A stretch of 64,000 nucleotides of DNA from Leptomonas pyrrhocoris (Eukaryota; Euglenozoa; Kinetoplastea; Trypanosomatida; Trypanosomatidae), in contig NW_015438385.1 of assembly GCF_001293395.1 (NCBI RefSeq), positions 1 through 64,000 on the forward strand. The letters run 5' to 3'. Shown one piece after another: positions 53,248 to 63,472 of the stretch. Numbering within the stretch: position 1 is the first letter of the stretch; each line of letters opens with the position of its first letter. The notes under the pieces are model-generated. The model searched no databases. It saw nothing but the letters and a program-made list of their open reading frames with translations, and was not told where the DNA came from. Position numbers and translations under genes: made by a program.

Positions 53248-54153
53248 CCTCTTTTCATAGGAGAGGACGGGCAGGTGATCGGGCACTGCACCTTCTCGCG
53301 GATGAAACGAGAGGAATCGGTGAAACAAGCAAACGAAAACACCGATGAAAAACGCTGGCCGGTCACACCTTCCAAACTGAATAGGAGAGAAGCTGCCAAG
53401 AACAAGAAACGGTGGACGAGAAAGAGAAAACGAGAGAGAGAGGAAGAGAACCAACACCAAAAGAGGGGAGCGCTCTTCCCACTTCACTGAGGAGCCGCCA
53501 ACCCCTCGAGAGGGGCGTCCATCGCACCCAGCGGACCCTCCCTGCAAACCAAAGGTGACAGCTGCCAATTGCCTCACGGCGACATGAAAACTTCAAGGGC
53601 AGACAGCGTCACTGAAGTAAGTGACCATCGCTGCTGAAAAGCGGCAACCTAGAAGGAAAGAAAAAAGAAGTTAAACGTGAAAGAGAAGGTCCGATGAACG
53701 GCGCCACACTTCGTAAACGGTACTATTCGGTCTAGAATGGTGAGGCGTGGGCGTGACGGATGCAGAAGGAAAACAAAAACAGGAAAGAGTATGTAGCTGA
53801 AACACGCGCTTCACCATGTTGCTCGTACGAACGACCAGAAACAACACAAGAAGAGATGGCGTATGAAGATAAAAATGAAGTTAAAGCAAAGGCTGACAAA
53901 GTCGTTGGAAAAAGAAGCGAGTATTCATCTAAAACAGAAATGCAGCGCGGGAGACGAAAAGAACGCACATGGATTATCTGCCCCGGAGAAAATCAAAGCA
54001 CAGCGTATTGGAAGCAACACACACCGGCATACACCGAATCATATACAAAAAACGAAGTAAAGAGCAGGCATTTCCGGAAGCGAAACGCTTTTAGATATTT
54101 TGCGGCTTCGGTTTTCTGCTCCGTTGACGCCCGTTCGTTTGTGCCCGAAGGCG
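52177..54153. other. Long intergenic spacer (2.0 kb) with (TTA)n repeat
   Basis: No supportable gene. It holds a TTA triplet repeat at 53,192-53,248 and an A-run/AT stretch near 52,631-52,650. Confidence 0.5.
53192..53248. repeat. (TTA)n triplet microsatellite
   Basis: About 19 units, the longest triplet repeat in the window. It lies in the spacer between member 14 and the membrane-anchored members. Confidence 0.9.
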
Positions 54154-54870
54154 TTATTCTCCCACGAAGTACTGCGAAGTACCGTAGGGGGACGGGCACG
54201 GCTGAAAACGAAAGTACTGCGACGGGGGGCCTTTGGCAGATGCCGCCGCGTCATCGTCCGTCTCCATCATCTCCTCGTCTCTCGGACTGAAGGAGCTGAC
54301 CGTGCTCGACTTACTTCGTTCACTAGTGGCCGACAGCGGGGAGGGAACCTCGCACTCCACAATCACGTAGCCGCCACCCCACGAGGACGCGTGAACGTCC
54401 CTCGGGATGGACACGTGTGAGGGATGCGTTGCCCCTTCTGCCGGGAACATACGCGTATCCAGTAATTCTATCATCTCGCGGTCCGCTGGTGGTCCACGTT
54501 GTCCGTCGTGTGGTTTCGCTTCTCCTTCTTCATCGTGCACGGCGTCGCAAGCGTGGACTGGCACAACCACCGCTACGAGATCAAGGCGCCAGGCGGCCAG
54601 CGTGGTCTCATCTTTGATCACGACGTTGCCGAGTGGGGGATCCTCGTAGCTGAAGTCATCCGGCGCGGGCAGTGCCGCGGGCAAACACTCTCGGCGACGA
54701 CGATGAAGACCACCACCGCGTTCCTCACGGCCCGCAACGAGAGACGCGAGACGACGACGCGCTTTGAGGCGGTCCTCGATGTAGAGGTACGTCAGCAGGA
54801 GGGCAAAGGCGCTGAACACCGCCCAGCACGCAACCAGTGCCACGACGACGACGGAGGAAACACCACGCAT
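54154..54870 (-). CDS. GNV-GG-VYG family member 15, N-terminal membrane anchor
   Basis: 238 residues from ATG 54868-54870 (M-R-G-V-S-S). One hydrophobic helix at about 5-30 (VVVVALVACWAVF...LLLTYLY) is followed by a basic stretch (RLKARRRL), so by the positive-inside rule the rest should face the cytosol. Family marks are spread out: PAALPAPDDFSYEDPPLGNVV at 65-84, WGGGYVIVE at 164-172, and QYFRF then SPYGTSQYF at 218-235. About 80 residues of charged low complexity lie between the GNV and GG halves, and a Ser/Asp/Glu-rich loop lies before YF. Cys after GG is replaced by Tyr. Function unknown. Confidence 0.83.
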   Translation of the reverse strand: MRGVSSVVVVALVACWAVFSAFALLLTYLYIEDRLKARRRLASLVAGREERGGGLHRRRRECLPAALPAPDDFSYEDPPLGNVVIKDETTLAAWRLDLVAVVVPVHACDAVHDEEGEAKPHDGQRGPPADREMIELLDTRMFPAEGATHPSHVSIPRDVHASSWGGGYVIVECEVPSPLSATSERSKSSTVSSFSPRDEEMMETDDDAAASAKGPPSQYFRFQPCPSPYGTSQYFVGE

Positions 54871-57318
54871 AGTGCTGCCGGTGGAATCGATGCAGAGGAC
54901 CAGTCTAGAGAGAGAGACTTGAATTTGAGATAAAAGGTAGTTGTGCGCGGTTTGGGCAGCTTGTTCTTCTGATCACGGAATATTGTAAACTGGCTCTTCT
55001 TTTCTGTGATAGAATGATCATCAAGCCGCACTTCGGTAGGGCTGCTGGAATTTGAGAAAAGAAGAGAACTGTGGACGAGCGAAGAAATACTAATAAGAGA
55101 ATAAGTCCTACTAGAAGATCCTACCGCCAAGAGAGAACAGATAAAGGTCTTTTGCAGTTTACAAAGAAACAAGCGCTTTACAAAAGCTAAATAACGGCTT
55201 TTGCGAGTGACCGTCTGTTCGCCACAGGCACAACGACATGAGAAAGGAGGAGAACGGAAGGCAGGAAGGAAATCAAAGCAGCGAAGAAGGAGGCACAGTT
55301 CCTCAACCAGAGCGGGCGCTGTCGGGGTATGCCTATTGACACAATGCGGCACCTTACACACATACATCAGCGGAAAGTTGTGAGTGGTGAGTGGCGGCAA
55401 CAGTTTTGATCAAACCAAAAACTGTAGAGGCCCTTTCGAGCGAGTAGCATCGATAAGAGGCGGATACTGCCACGCAGCCATCGAGGTGCGTCTGGCAGCA
55501 TCTCAATTACGCTATCCTATTTTGCATAGGTGTTGCCGGTTCTTCACATGGTCCAATGCAACGCCATATTAGTTATGAACAGATAAAACAGGAAATCTCA
55601 ACACGCAACGCAAAAAGGGGGAAAAATAGCGGTTGTCACGAAGAGGCGACGCAACACCGGAAAAGCATTAAAAGACACAAAACAGTGTCTCTCCGTAAGA
55701 GGGCACGCTGTAGTAGAGATGAAGCATAATAACGGTCTCACCAACGAGGCAGTAAAGACCAACTTACGAAGAAGCAACACCCAGACCGATGAAAACGGTC
55801 GGCGTGCATAAACCAAAAAAAAGGCGAAAGCGTATTTTCGCAAATCACTGTTTCTTTCTTTTTGCAATAAGTCGTTTAAAAGCAATCTTATGACTCCTAC
55901 ATGCGGACCACTAGGCCCGCCGGAGCTGAGGCCACACGTTGCCTGACATACCTCACATGATGAATGGCAGAAGTCTGCGAACACACGCGTGACTTCGCAG
56001 AAAAGGGCAACCAAAAGCCGGAAAGAAACCTACATAAAACAAATTACTTTTACTGTGAAAAACAGAAGAGAAACTGATAAATGCAGCAAAAGTAAGACCT
56101 GCGGAGAGGTGCAGGAGCATGTGAATGCAGAGAAGCTGCAAGAAGGGAAGAAAAATCATGTTATTCTACGACACTCATCCACAGGAAAACAAAACCGTGA
56201 CGAGGGAGAAGACACGGCTGAAAGAGGTATAACCTCGACACACAAATACATATGAACAGCTCTGTCAAACGGTCATTCTCTCTCTCTCGCACTCGTCTGG
56301 CTGCAGTGGTTCGGAAAGGATCGCAACGATGCTGCTTTGATCGATCGTCACCGCGTACAGCAGAGCGTAGAGCAACACCAAGCACAGGCACACCATAAAT
56401 CGATAAGAAACGAGTGATGGTGTGATTTGTTTGCGCAACGTTGAGCTTCCACTTCTGCGCATCTAAGAAATTGGAAAAAGAAAATCACATGCAGCGTGGG
56501 ACGACGCGATGTATAAGAGTCCTCCAGATTCACAAATAAAAACAAAAAAGAGCAGAGTAGTAAAAAATGCTATCTCCTTTCCTCACAGAGGCCCCTCCCC
56601 CCTCTCAAAACTATTACACCTCTATAGCCGAAATCTAGTGGAGCTGGAGACCACATTGGCCTGTCCTCTCCCGCGAGGCGTAACGTGTACATTCATGCAA
56701 GTCAAAAATAAAGTAAACGATGGCAACAGCCGCAATACCCCCTCCCTTCTAAGTTGATTCTTCGTCAACGGAACACCTACAGAGCCGGACACGGCAACAG
56801 GAGACAAAAACAAGATGGTGAAGAAAACGACTCATTCAGCTTGGGGAGTAGAAAATGTTTAGAAGCAAACAAAACTAAAAGAAAAAGAAGATCGGAAAGA
56901 AGAAAACAGACGTCGGTTCTTAAAGAACCAACCAAAAATGTACACGCGCGGAAGAATAAGAAACATGGACAATTGAAACGAAGTCAACACGCAAAGCCAT
57001 AATAATAATAATAATAATAATAAGACGGAGGTGTTTTGCCTCTTCGCATTTCTGTCACGACACGCAGCTGCTGTGATGTGTGTGTTGCTTCCTCCGGACA
57101 CACAAAGATCGCCTTCTGGTAGGCATTGGGGGCTGCGCGCCAACGTGCGTCAAAACAAAAAAGGGCAGGCGCTCTTCTCAAGCCAGAGCGACCAGGAATC
57201 GCGCGATCGACTGAAAGAGAACAACTACACCCCATTATAAACGTTGGGAGACATTCAAAAGAAAGGGACCACTACTGCCCCGTTTCTCCCCCGATAAACT
57301 GGTTGCAGCGTGCGGTAG
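54871..57318. other. Long intergenic spacer (2.4 kb)
   Basis: It contains the tentative small membrane protein at 56,265 and an (AAT)n run at about 56,999-57,023. Nothing else is supportable. Confidence 0.45.
56265..56462 (-). CDS. Tentative small single-pass membrane protein
   Basis: 65 residues from ATG 56460-56462 (M-R-R-S-G-S-S). One hydrophobic helix (FMVCLCLVLLYALLYAVTI) is preceded by a basic N-terminus and followed by a short acidic tail (LQPDECERE). On the minus strand a T/C tract and TTAG end directly before the ATG, a plausible splice acceptor (56,463-56,484). Length and single helix recall the anchors of members 15-17, but no family core follows. It could be a chance frame; no homologue is known to me. 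Confidence 0.35.
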   Translation of the reverse strand: MRRSGSSTLRKQITPSLVSYRFMVCLCLVLLYALLYAVTIDQSSIVAILSEPLQPDECERERMTV

Positions 57319-58179
57319 CTACACCCACTTTTCGTCCCCGTGTTGATTCCATGCTGCGCCACCCCGAGGAGCTTCTTCCTCATTCGTGGTGGTGTACTTC
57401 GACTCGCCGTAGACGCAGTTCGAGGGCAGACATCGGTAGAGGTGCATTGTGGGGCGAGCAGCCGGCAAGGCCTCCGAACTTGCGCTCGGCGCCACCGCCG
57501 CATCGCCAGTGGATGCTTCAAAAGCGGCCGAATCTTCATTCCCATGTGAGCCACTGGGAGCGTCGCCCACACGGTTGCCGCACACCACAATCACGAAGCC
57601 TCCCTCCTCAAGAGAATGGCCGTACGGCGTCGCACCGTCTTCGATTTCCAGGCCTTTGTTAGCCCTATTACGGCTGACGTTCGCCATGACGGTCGAACGA
57701 AGGATTGCACGTCGGGTGGTAGATAACGGTTCATTGCTGTCTTCGACAAACGTCTCCGCGAGTCCGACCGGCGCCGCAGAGGCTGAAGCAGCAGCAGCGG
57801 GCGCACTGCCCTGCTGCAGCGAGTTCGCCTCCTTGTTGGCCACCGCGTCGCCCAGACTCGACGCCTCCACCTCCACCAACTCCCCGCGCAGCTTCTTGAA
57901 GTCATCCGCGTCGTTGATGATGACGTTGCCGAGGGCGGGGCATTGGTACTTCAGCGTAGCCGGCGCCGCCTCCGCTTCCGGGAGAGCAGGTCCGTGTCGA
58001 CGGCGGCGCTCGGCGCGGGCAACGGCTTGCGCTGCGCTCTGCTCCGCCTCTCGTGCGCGGCGTGCGATGGCGGCGTTGTTAAAGCGACGCGCGCAGGCCA
58101 GCAAAATGCCGATGAAGAACGCGAGGAAGAAGACCACCAAGCAGCACGCCACGATGGGGTTCCGGTGCTTTGCACGCAT
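57319..58179 (-). CDS. GNV-GG-VYG family member 16, N-terminal membrane anchor
   Basis: 286 residues from ATG 58177-58179 (M-R-A-K-H-R-N). Membrane helix at about 9-30 (IVACCLVVFFLAFFIGILLAC), then an Arg/Ala-rich helical stretch (about 31-62). Family marks: GPALPEAEA at 63-71, PALGNVIINDADDF at 81-94, EEGGFVIVV at 191-199, and LYRCLPSNCVYGESKY at 247-262. Between GNV and GG lie about 100 residues of Ala/Ser-rich sequence, and a second low-complexity insert precedes LYRC. A polar 24-residue tail follows. By charge, the long part should be cytosolic. Function unknown. It and members 15 and 17 form the membrane-anchored subgroup. Confidence 0.83.
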   Translation of the reverse strand: MRAKHRNPIVACCLVVFFLAFFIGILLACARRFNNAAIARRAREAEQSAAQAVARAERRRRHGPALPEAEAAPATLKYQCPALGNVIINDADDFKKLRGELVEVEASSLGDAVANKEANSLQQGSAPAAAASASAAPVGLAETFVEDSNEPLSTTRRAILRSTVMANVSRNRANKGLEIEDGATPYGHSLEEGGFVIVVCGNRVGDAPSGSHGNEDSAAFEASTGDAAVAPSASSEALPAARPTMHLYRCLPSNCVYGESKYTTTNEEEAPRGGAAWNQHGDEKWV

Positions 58180-59434
58180 CCGCGATGATGGCCGCAAGTG
58201 AATGGAGGGAAATAGTAATACCAAAGAAAAACAAGAAAGAATGATCCGTTGCAGCTGCGTGTTTTCAGCAACAACAAATGATTTAGGGAAAACGAAAACG
58301 AGTTGGCAATCAGCAGAAAAGAACACCAGAAACGTGTTAACATCGATCGTTAAAAAACAAAAGCAAAAGTAAAGATAGCGGAGCCGAACAGCTTCAACAG
58401 TGTGCGAACGGGGTAGAGAAGAAGAAAGCGCGATGCGGTTCACTGCCGTGCAGGACAGGGGAAGACAAAATCCACGATAAGGACCCGTCGCACCCACACC
58501 GCAATAAACACCACCGCACACACGTCTCTGCTGCCGTTGTCGCTGTCGCTCGTCAACGCCTGCTTAGGAAACGATTCAGCACTGGAGAGGAAACAAAAGA
58601 AGATCAGAGGGAGAACAACAAAGAAACCCCAACAAGAAGATAAACAGAGGAGATTTAACGCAAAGAAACAAATGAGAATATTTGATTTTCATTTGGTGAG
58701 CTTCACAGCGGCGAGGGGGGGGGGGCGGGATGGCCTGTGGTTGAACGTGTGCGGCGCATCCCTGTGGTAAGTGTAGCGTGTCTGCAAACTTCCCGTCGCC
58801 TCGCATTACGTTGACGTGCACGAGTGTTCCGTGCGGATGACGCCTCTTCCAGCAGAACCCAGTAGTCACCTAGTAATTGCGTTTTTCATTGTTTGTTTTC
58901 TGTTTCGGCTAACTACCGCGAGTTCAACTCTCATAAAAGAAAAACGAAAAACAGACATCAAAACACAAAGCCACTACGGAGGCACGTTATGTTGCTCGCG
59001 ACAATGGCGAAAGATGTTAGCCTCTACACTAGCGCCGCGACTTCACGTTCTCGTGACCGTAGTTGTGTAGAATAGTGGTGTGTGGTCACCAGAGAAAAAG
59101 ATACTTTAGATAAAGGGAGCATAGCACCTCCACCGCAATAATAATAGGTAGACACATACGGAAAGAAGATATCCAAACTATAATAATTAACAAGCACTGT
59201 AGAACGAAGAACGAGGAAAACAGAAATATACGTTGTTGTCTGATTTCCACAATTGCTGTACGGCGGCGCGAATCTCGCCTCGAGCGCAGCACGCCATGCA
59301 ATAAACTTTTGAATCGAAGCTTCGCGCTCCGCAAGCAACACAGTCACGCACCCACACTCTACATCGAACAGGGCATCCAGGGAACGAAAGACGACCGCAT
59401 CTCGTCGGAGGGTCGTCTCCTCGAAGGCAGTCCC
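58180..59434. other. Intergenic spacer (1.3 kb)
   Basis: No supportable gene. A G-run lies near 58,717-58,727. Confidence 0.5.
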
Positions 59435-61120
59435 TTACGTCCGCCTGCCACTAACGTTGACGGTGTACGTTGGGGCTTCCGTGTGCTTCATGGTGGCCGA
59501 CAGCATCTGCCCAGCGGACACCAGCTTTTGCTCTCCGTCGCTGCCACTGCTGCTGGCACCCTCCAACCCCATCGGTGGGTATCCGCCGGTCGAGCCAGGG
59601 AGATACCGAGCGCTGCCGTACACATCGAGAGAGGAGAGCTTTTCGAAGTAGTACCGCTTCTTCTTTTCCTTCGACGGTGCAGCTGCCGGGGTACTTGCAG
59701 GAGCCGGGTTGGGTGCGGATGGCCGTGACTGTTGTGGACCGCCGTCACCCGCTTCTGGTGGCGCTTCCTCGGTAGGCGACGCCTCCGTTTCGTTGGGGTT
59801 TTCGTCCTCGCTGCTCTCCGTCTCCTCGAGCACGACGTAGCCGCCCTTGTCCACCTGACGCACGCGGTGCTGCCGGTGAATGCGCAGTTTGTGCTGCTTG
59901 ACACGGGGAGCGCCAGCGTGGTGCACGTGAAGAGGATCGTGGCGGGCGGCTCCGCGCACACCCGACAGCACCGCTGCGGCGCTGCGACTCCCTGTGACGA
60001 TTGGCATGCTGTTTGCCGGCTCCATCACAAGTATCCGTGGCAGCGCCGGCGGTCGCAACAGTGCGGAGGCGCGTCGTCCGTCCTGCGTGCCGTCTTGACC
60101 TGTGAAGGACGGGGCGAGGTGGTGGGTGAAGGAAGCCGTATTCGCATCGGAGAGAGCTTGGAAAGAAGAACTGTGATCGACGAAACTCGCGGACTCACGG
60201 TGCGGCGTCGGTGAAGGTGGCTGCCGCGGTGGGCTGTAGGACTGCGCCGCGATCAAGGGGCCCTCTGGACCGTTTCGAAGCGCACCGTAGTGCTCCTCCG
60301 GCAGCGGCGACTTGCTATTCTTTCTCGCGGTGTCGTCTTCTGTGAGAAGTTGCTCCCCCGGCCGCGTGTGTCCATCGCTAAAGTGAGTCCGCTCCTGTGC
60401 TGGGACAAGCAGTCGCAGGCCACCGCGACTTCGATCTTGAAAGTGAGCAGAAGTCGCCGTCGTCGCAGGGGGAGCCCCGTCCCGTGCGGCCAGTGGAGGG
60501 ACGTCAACGCTCATCATGTGGCTGCCGCTCATCCCGGGGCTAAACGACGAGGAGGCAGACGTCCCCCGCCGCAAGTGTGTGCCGTACGCTGGCATGCTCG
60601 GTGCGGGGGTCGGGTACGCGCTGACGAAGCTCATCGACACGTTGTGCTCATTGTCGAACGACCCCATCTTTGATGGCACCAGCACTGGACCGACTTTTGT
60701 CTTCCCATGCGGCACGGGCCTCCCCTGTCCGGAGGGGTGTCCGTTGACAAAGCTGCCGTTCATGGACACCATCTCCGTGGTGCTGAAGTCCACGCTGCTG
60801 CGGTCGTCGCCGGCGTCCTCGACGCGCACCAGCACCTCGCGCACGCGGTCCATTTCGGCCCGACTGCGGAAGATAACGTTGCCGGAGACGGGCTCGTCAT
60901 TGGGGAAAAGGTCACCGTAGTTGTCGCACGGGATAGCGTCTGGGTAGCGAGAGCGTGAGGCCTGCGCTGCCGTCGCCGCCGCAGCGTTGACGGCACGACG
61001 GACACGTCGGCGGTGGTCGAGGACCGTCTTCAGAAACACGCCTCCGGCCACCAGCAGCACGAGGCCGATGCAGCCAAAACCGATGCCGACAATCGTACCG
61101 GCAGAGAGCTCGTCTCCCAT
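59435..61120 (-). CDS. GNV-GG-VYG family member 17, membrane-anchored, long form
   Basis: 561 residues from ATG 61118-61120 (M-G-D-E-L-S), the longest copy. Membrane helix at about 8-30 (TIVGIGFGCIGLVLLVAGGVF), followed by RRRVRR, predicting a cytosolic body. First half of the family core at about 59-104: YPDAIPCDNYGDLFPNDEPVSG, then NVIFRSRAEMDRVREVLVRVED. Second half at about 424-508: DKGGYVVLEE, an acidic/Pro-rich stretch, RYYFEKLSSLDVYGSARYLPG. About 320 residues of Ser/Pro/His-rich, probably disordered sequence separate the halves. A 53-residue tail follows. With IPCDNY...LFP it bridges the anchored copies to short members 12-14. It is the upstream-most copy of the array. Function unknown. 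Confidence 0.86.
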   Translation of the reverse strand: MGDELSAGTIVGIGFGCIGLVLLVAGGVFLKTVLDHRRRVRRAVNAAAATAAQASRSRYPDAIPCDNYGDLFPNDEPVSGNVIFRSRAEMDRVREVLVRVEDAGDDRSSVDFSTTEMVSMNGSFVNGHPSGQGRPVPHGKTKVGPVLVPSKMGSFDNEHNVSMSFVSAYPTPAPSMPAYGTHLRRGTSASSSFSPGMSGSHMMSVDVPPLAARDGAPPATTATSAHFQDRSRGGLRLLVPAQERTHFSDGHTRPGEQLLTEDDTARKNSKSPLPEEHYGALRNGPEGPLIAAQSYSPPRQPPSPTPHRESASFVDHSSSFQALSDANTASFTHHLAPSFTGQDGTQDGRRASALLRPPALPRILVMEPANSMPIVTGSRSAAAVLSGVRGAARHDPLHVHHAGAPRVKQHKLRIHRQHRVRQVDKGGYVVLEETESSEDENPNETEASPTEEAPPEAGDGGPQQSRPSAPNPAPASTPAAAPSKEKKKRYYFEKLSSLDVYGSARYLPGSTGGYPPMGLEGASSSGSDGEQKLVSAGQMLSATMKHTEAPTYTVNVSGRRT

Positions 61121-63292
61121 GATGGGCAGGAGAGTGCAAAATGTGTTGATGGGGAGGTGGCGTTACCTTGCACAGATCTTTCGTAAGAACGCACGCCGAA
61201 GCACTGAAGAGAGAAGGAGTGCGGTGCAGGAGAGAGATGTGAAGAGCCGTTCTCTCTCCACCTGACTTTGTTGGAGAAGAGTAAAAAATGCTTCTAAAAA
61301 AAAGAAGGAGCCGCTCCCGGTCTACGAATCGTGGCTGCAGAGGCAGATGAGCAGCGACAACACAAATTGAGAGCCAACTCAAATCCGGATAAAATAAAAA
61401 TATTTCGTTGGGGGTTTTAAACCCAGGTGTGCTCGTCGTTCAAGACGTTTTAGTGATAATACTCCTAATAAGTCGAGACTGAAGAGCAGTGCAGATACCC
61501 CAGGGCGGGTGCGCTCCGGTCTTGACCGCCGGTGAGGCACAAAGAAGATGAAAAGCAGCCGACCGATTCCGCTAGATGGTCGCTTCACAGAATGGCGTCT
61601 TAATGGAGGTAGAAAACAAGAAATACGATCGAAAGCACACGAAAAGAAACTTATGCGCTGAACCGATTACGACGCCTTACAGCGAAAAAGCTGTCGAAGC
61701 CAAAAGCGTAAGTATGAAGAAGAGAGAGAGGCGATAGAGTTGGTGAGTCAACAGCTGCGATGTAGAACCCGCAACGACGCACAAGAAAGGCACACAAGAA
61801 TGCACCGTTCAGTTCAGGAGCAAAATCCTGGAGAGACCTCCGTATCATTAGTTCCGTGCGCTGCAATTTGCTTCCTTCTAAACGTCTGGTTCGCTGGACT
61901 TTACTCTCTGCGGGCACCGTGGAACTCGGTTCTTTTTTGTTTTGAATCTCACTACTTGCTGGTCTCCTCGGGCACACTGAGTATGCAGGCAGAGGAAGTA
62001 GAACAGCAGAAGGAAAAACGGCAGCACCGCGAGACACACCGAGAGGAGGCCGTCGTTGGAATAGCGACGCTGACCAGAAAAAAAAAAGAGGTCAACAGTG
62101 AAATATTGAAGAATGAGATGATGACAACACGTACGCAAACAACCACAAAGAAATGCCCACGCACTCGGTCATGTAAACCTCAACGACGGTAAATGAGCAG
62201 GCGAAGAGCACACTCACCAGTGCCGGCAGGGCCTCGCCCGGAATCTTTCCAGCGTATATCACCCCCCCCCCCGTCGACATCGGCGTTCACCTCACATACA
62301 CAGCCTGGGAAAGCGCTTCATGCACCTGGTAGACTGCGCAGCGGTGTAGCAGCTCTTATCGATGTTAGCAGAATACACCGAAGACGACACGGTTCGTTAG
62401 AACCTCAGCAAGGCGGTGAGCGACTCAGCTTCAACGAAGCCACCGGAAAGAGGGAGTAGCAGACAGGAATAGTCAGAAGGCCCACCGTGAGCACAAGGAA
62501 GACCGTTACTGTTGCACTGTGTGGTTCCAAGTCTCTCCCATAAATGCCATCGCTTGATGGAAAGCGAGAAGGCAACGTTCCTATCCCGTACGTGAAGCAG
62601 ATCGGTGAGAGGCGCCTATAGCCGTCAGAACAACGGTTGAAAACGGAGGTTGAAGGAGGAAGGGGAGGGGGAGAAGATAAACAGCAGGAGAACAAAAGGT
62701 TTACCCAACGAAGGTTGCCGAACGCATTCCAGGCCGCGCCAGCCGCCGCTGTCGTCTTGAATGACACACACACACACATAGAAATACAGCTACCGTTAGT
62801 AAGCGCTTTTCTGCATGAAGCGCAGCGGGTATTGAATGGAGGATGTAAGCAACGCCGGAACCCTCTTCGTATGATCTCTGAAAGATCCAAGAAGTCTTCT
62901 CCGTTATTTCCTGTTAATATTCCTTCAGCAATAGTCGAAGTTGTTTTTTCTAGGCTGTTTGATGGAGGACAATCCTATTCACCACACACACACACACACG
63001 TACACGGAAGCAAATATATATGTACTCGGACATGTGCACAAGACAATCTGCTCAAGTTCTAGCAAAGCCTAAAGAAGGCGTTTACCTGCGTGACGAGACA
63101 ACGCCGCGGTCAATAGTCACAGGACGCAAGCAAACATAATAGAAACAGAAAAGAAAGAGGAGAAAAAGGAATTACAATTATAGGTGTTTTGATGGACAGA
63201 TAAACAACGGAAATGCCGGCGATATAACTCAGCAAAGATGCATGTACGTGCAAACGGAGGCGAGCCTCTGCTTTTACGTCTGACCTCTTCGC
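61121..63292. other. Long spacer (2.2 kb) with possible decayed membrane-protein gene
   Basis: No intact gene is seen. Between about 61,870 and 62,800 several GC-rich minus-strand pieces encode hydrophobic stretches in changing frames: GLLSVCLAVLPFFLLLFYFL near 62,000, LPALVSVLFACSFTVVEVY near 62,200, and VTVFLVLTVGLLTIPVCY near 62,480. The first follows a T-run and CAG that look like a splice acceptor, but no ATG precedes it. They may be the remains of one membrane-protein gene, or chance. A C-run (62,261-62,270) and CA runs are also present. Confidence 0.3.
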
Positions 63293-63472
63293 TTACTGTA
63301 CTTTCTTCTCCGTGTGTCCGTTCACTTGGTGTTCGTCACGTTCCCGCAGCTCCTTCAGTTTGGGGTCGATGTAGTTCATCTTGCACCAGTAGAAGCCGAA
63401 AGCCATGGTGATAAACAGCAGCATCCAGTTGTCCAGGAAGGACAGAAACGAGGTACGGCAAGCGGCTTCCAT
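63293..63472 (-). CDS. Small single-pass membrane protein (59 residues)
   Basis: From ATG 63470-63472 (M-E-A-A-C-R-T). One membrane helix (NWMLLFITMAFGFYW) at about residues 15-29, then a charged C-terminal region (YIDPKLKELRERDEHQ) that looks helical. A clear C/T tract with AG at 63528-63527 lies 55 bases upstream, supporting expression. Size and layout resemble small accessory subunits of mitochondrial inner-membrane complexes, but I cannot match it to one. An in-frame extension upstream starts only at a GTG and is not used. Confidence 0.65.
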   Translation of the reverse strand: MEAACRTSFLSFLDNWMLLFITMAFGFYWCKMNYIDPKLKELRERDEHQVNGHTEKKVQ

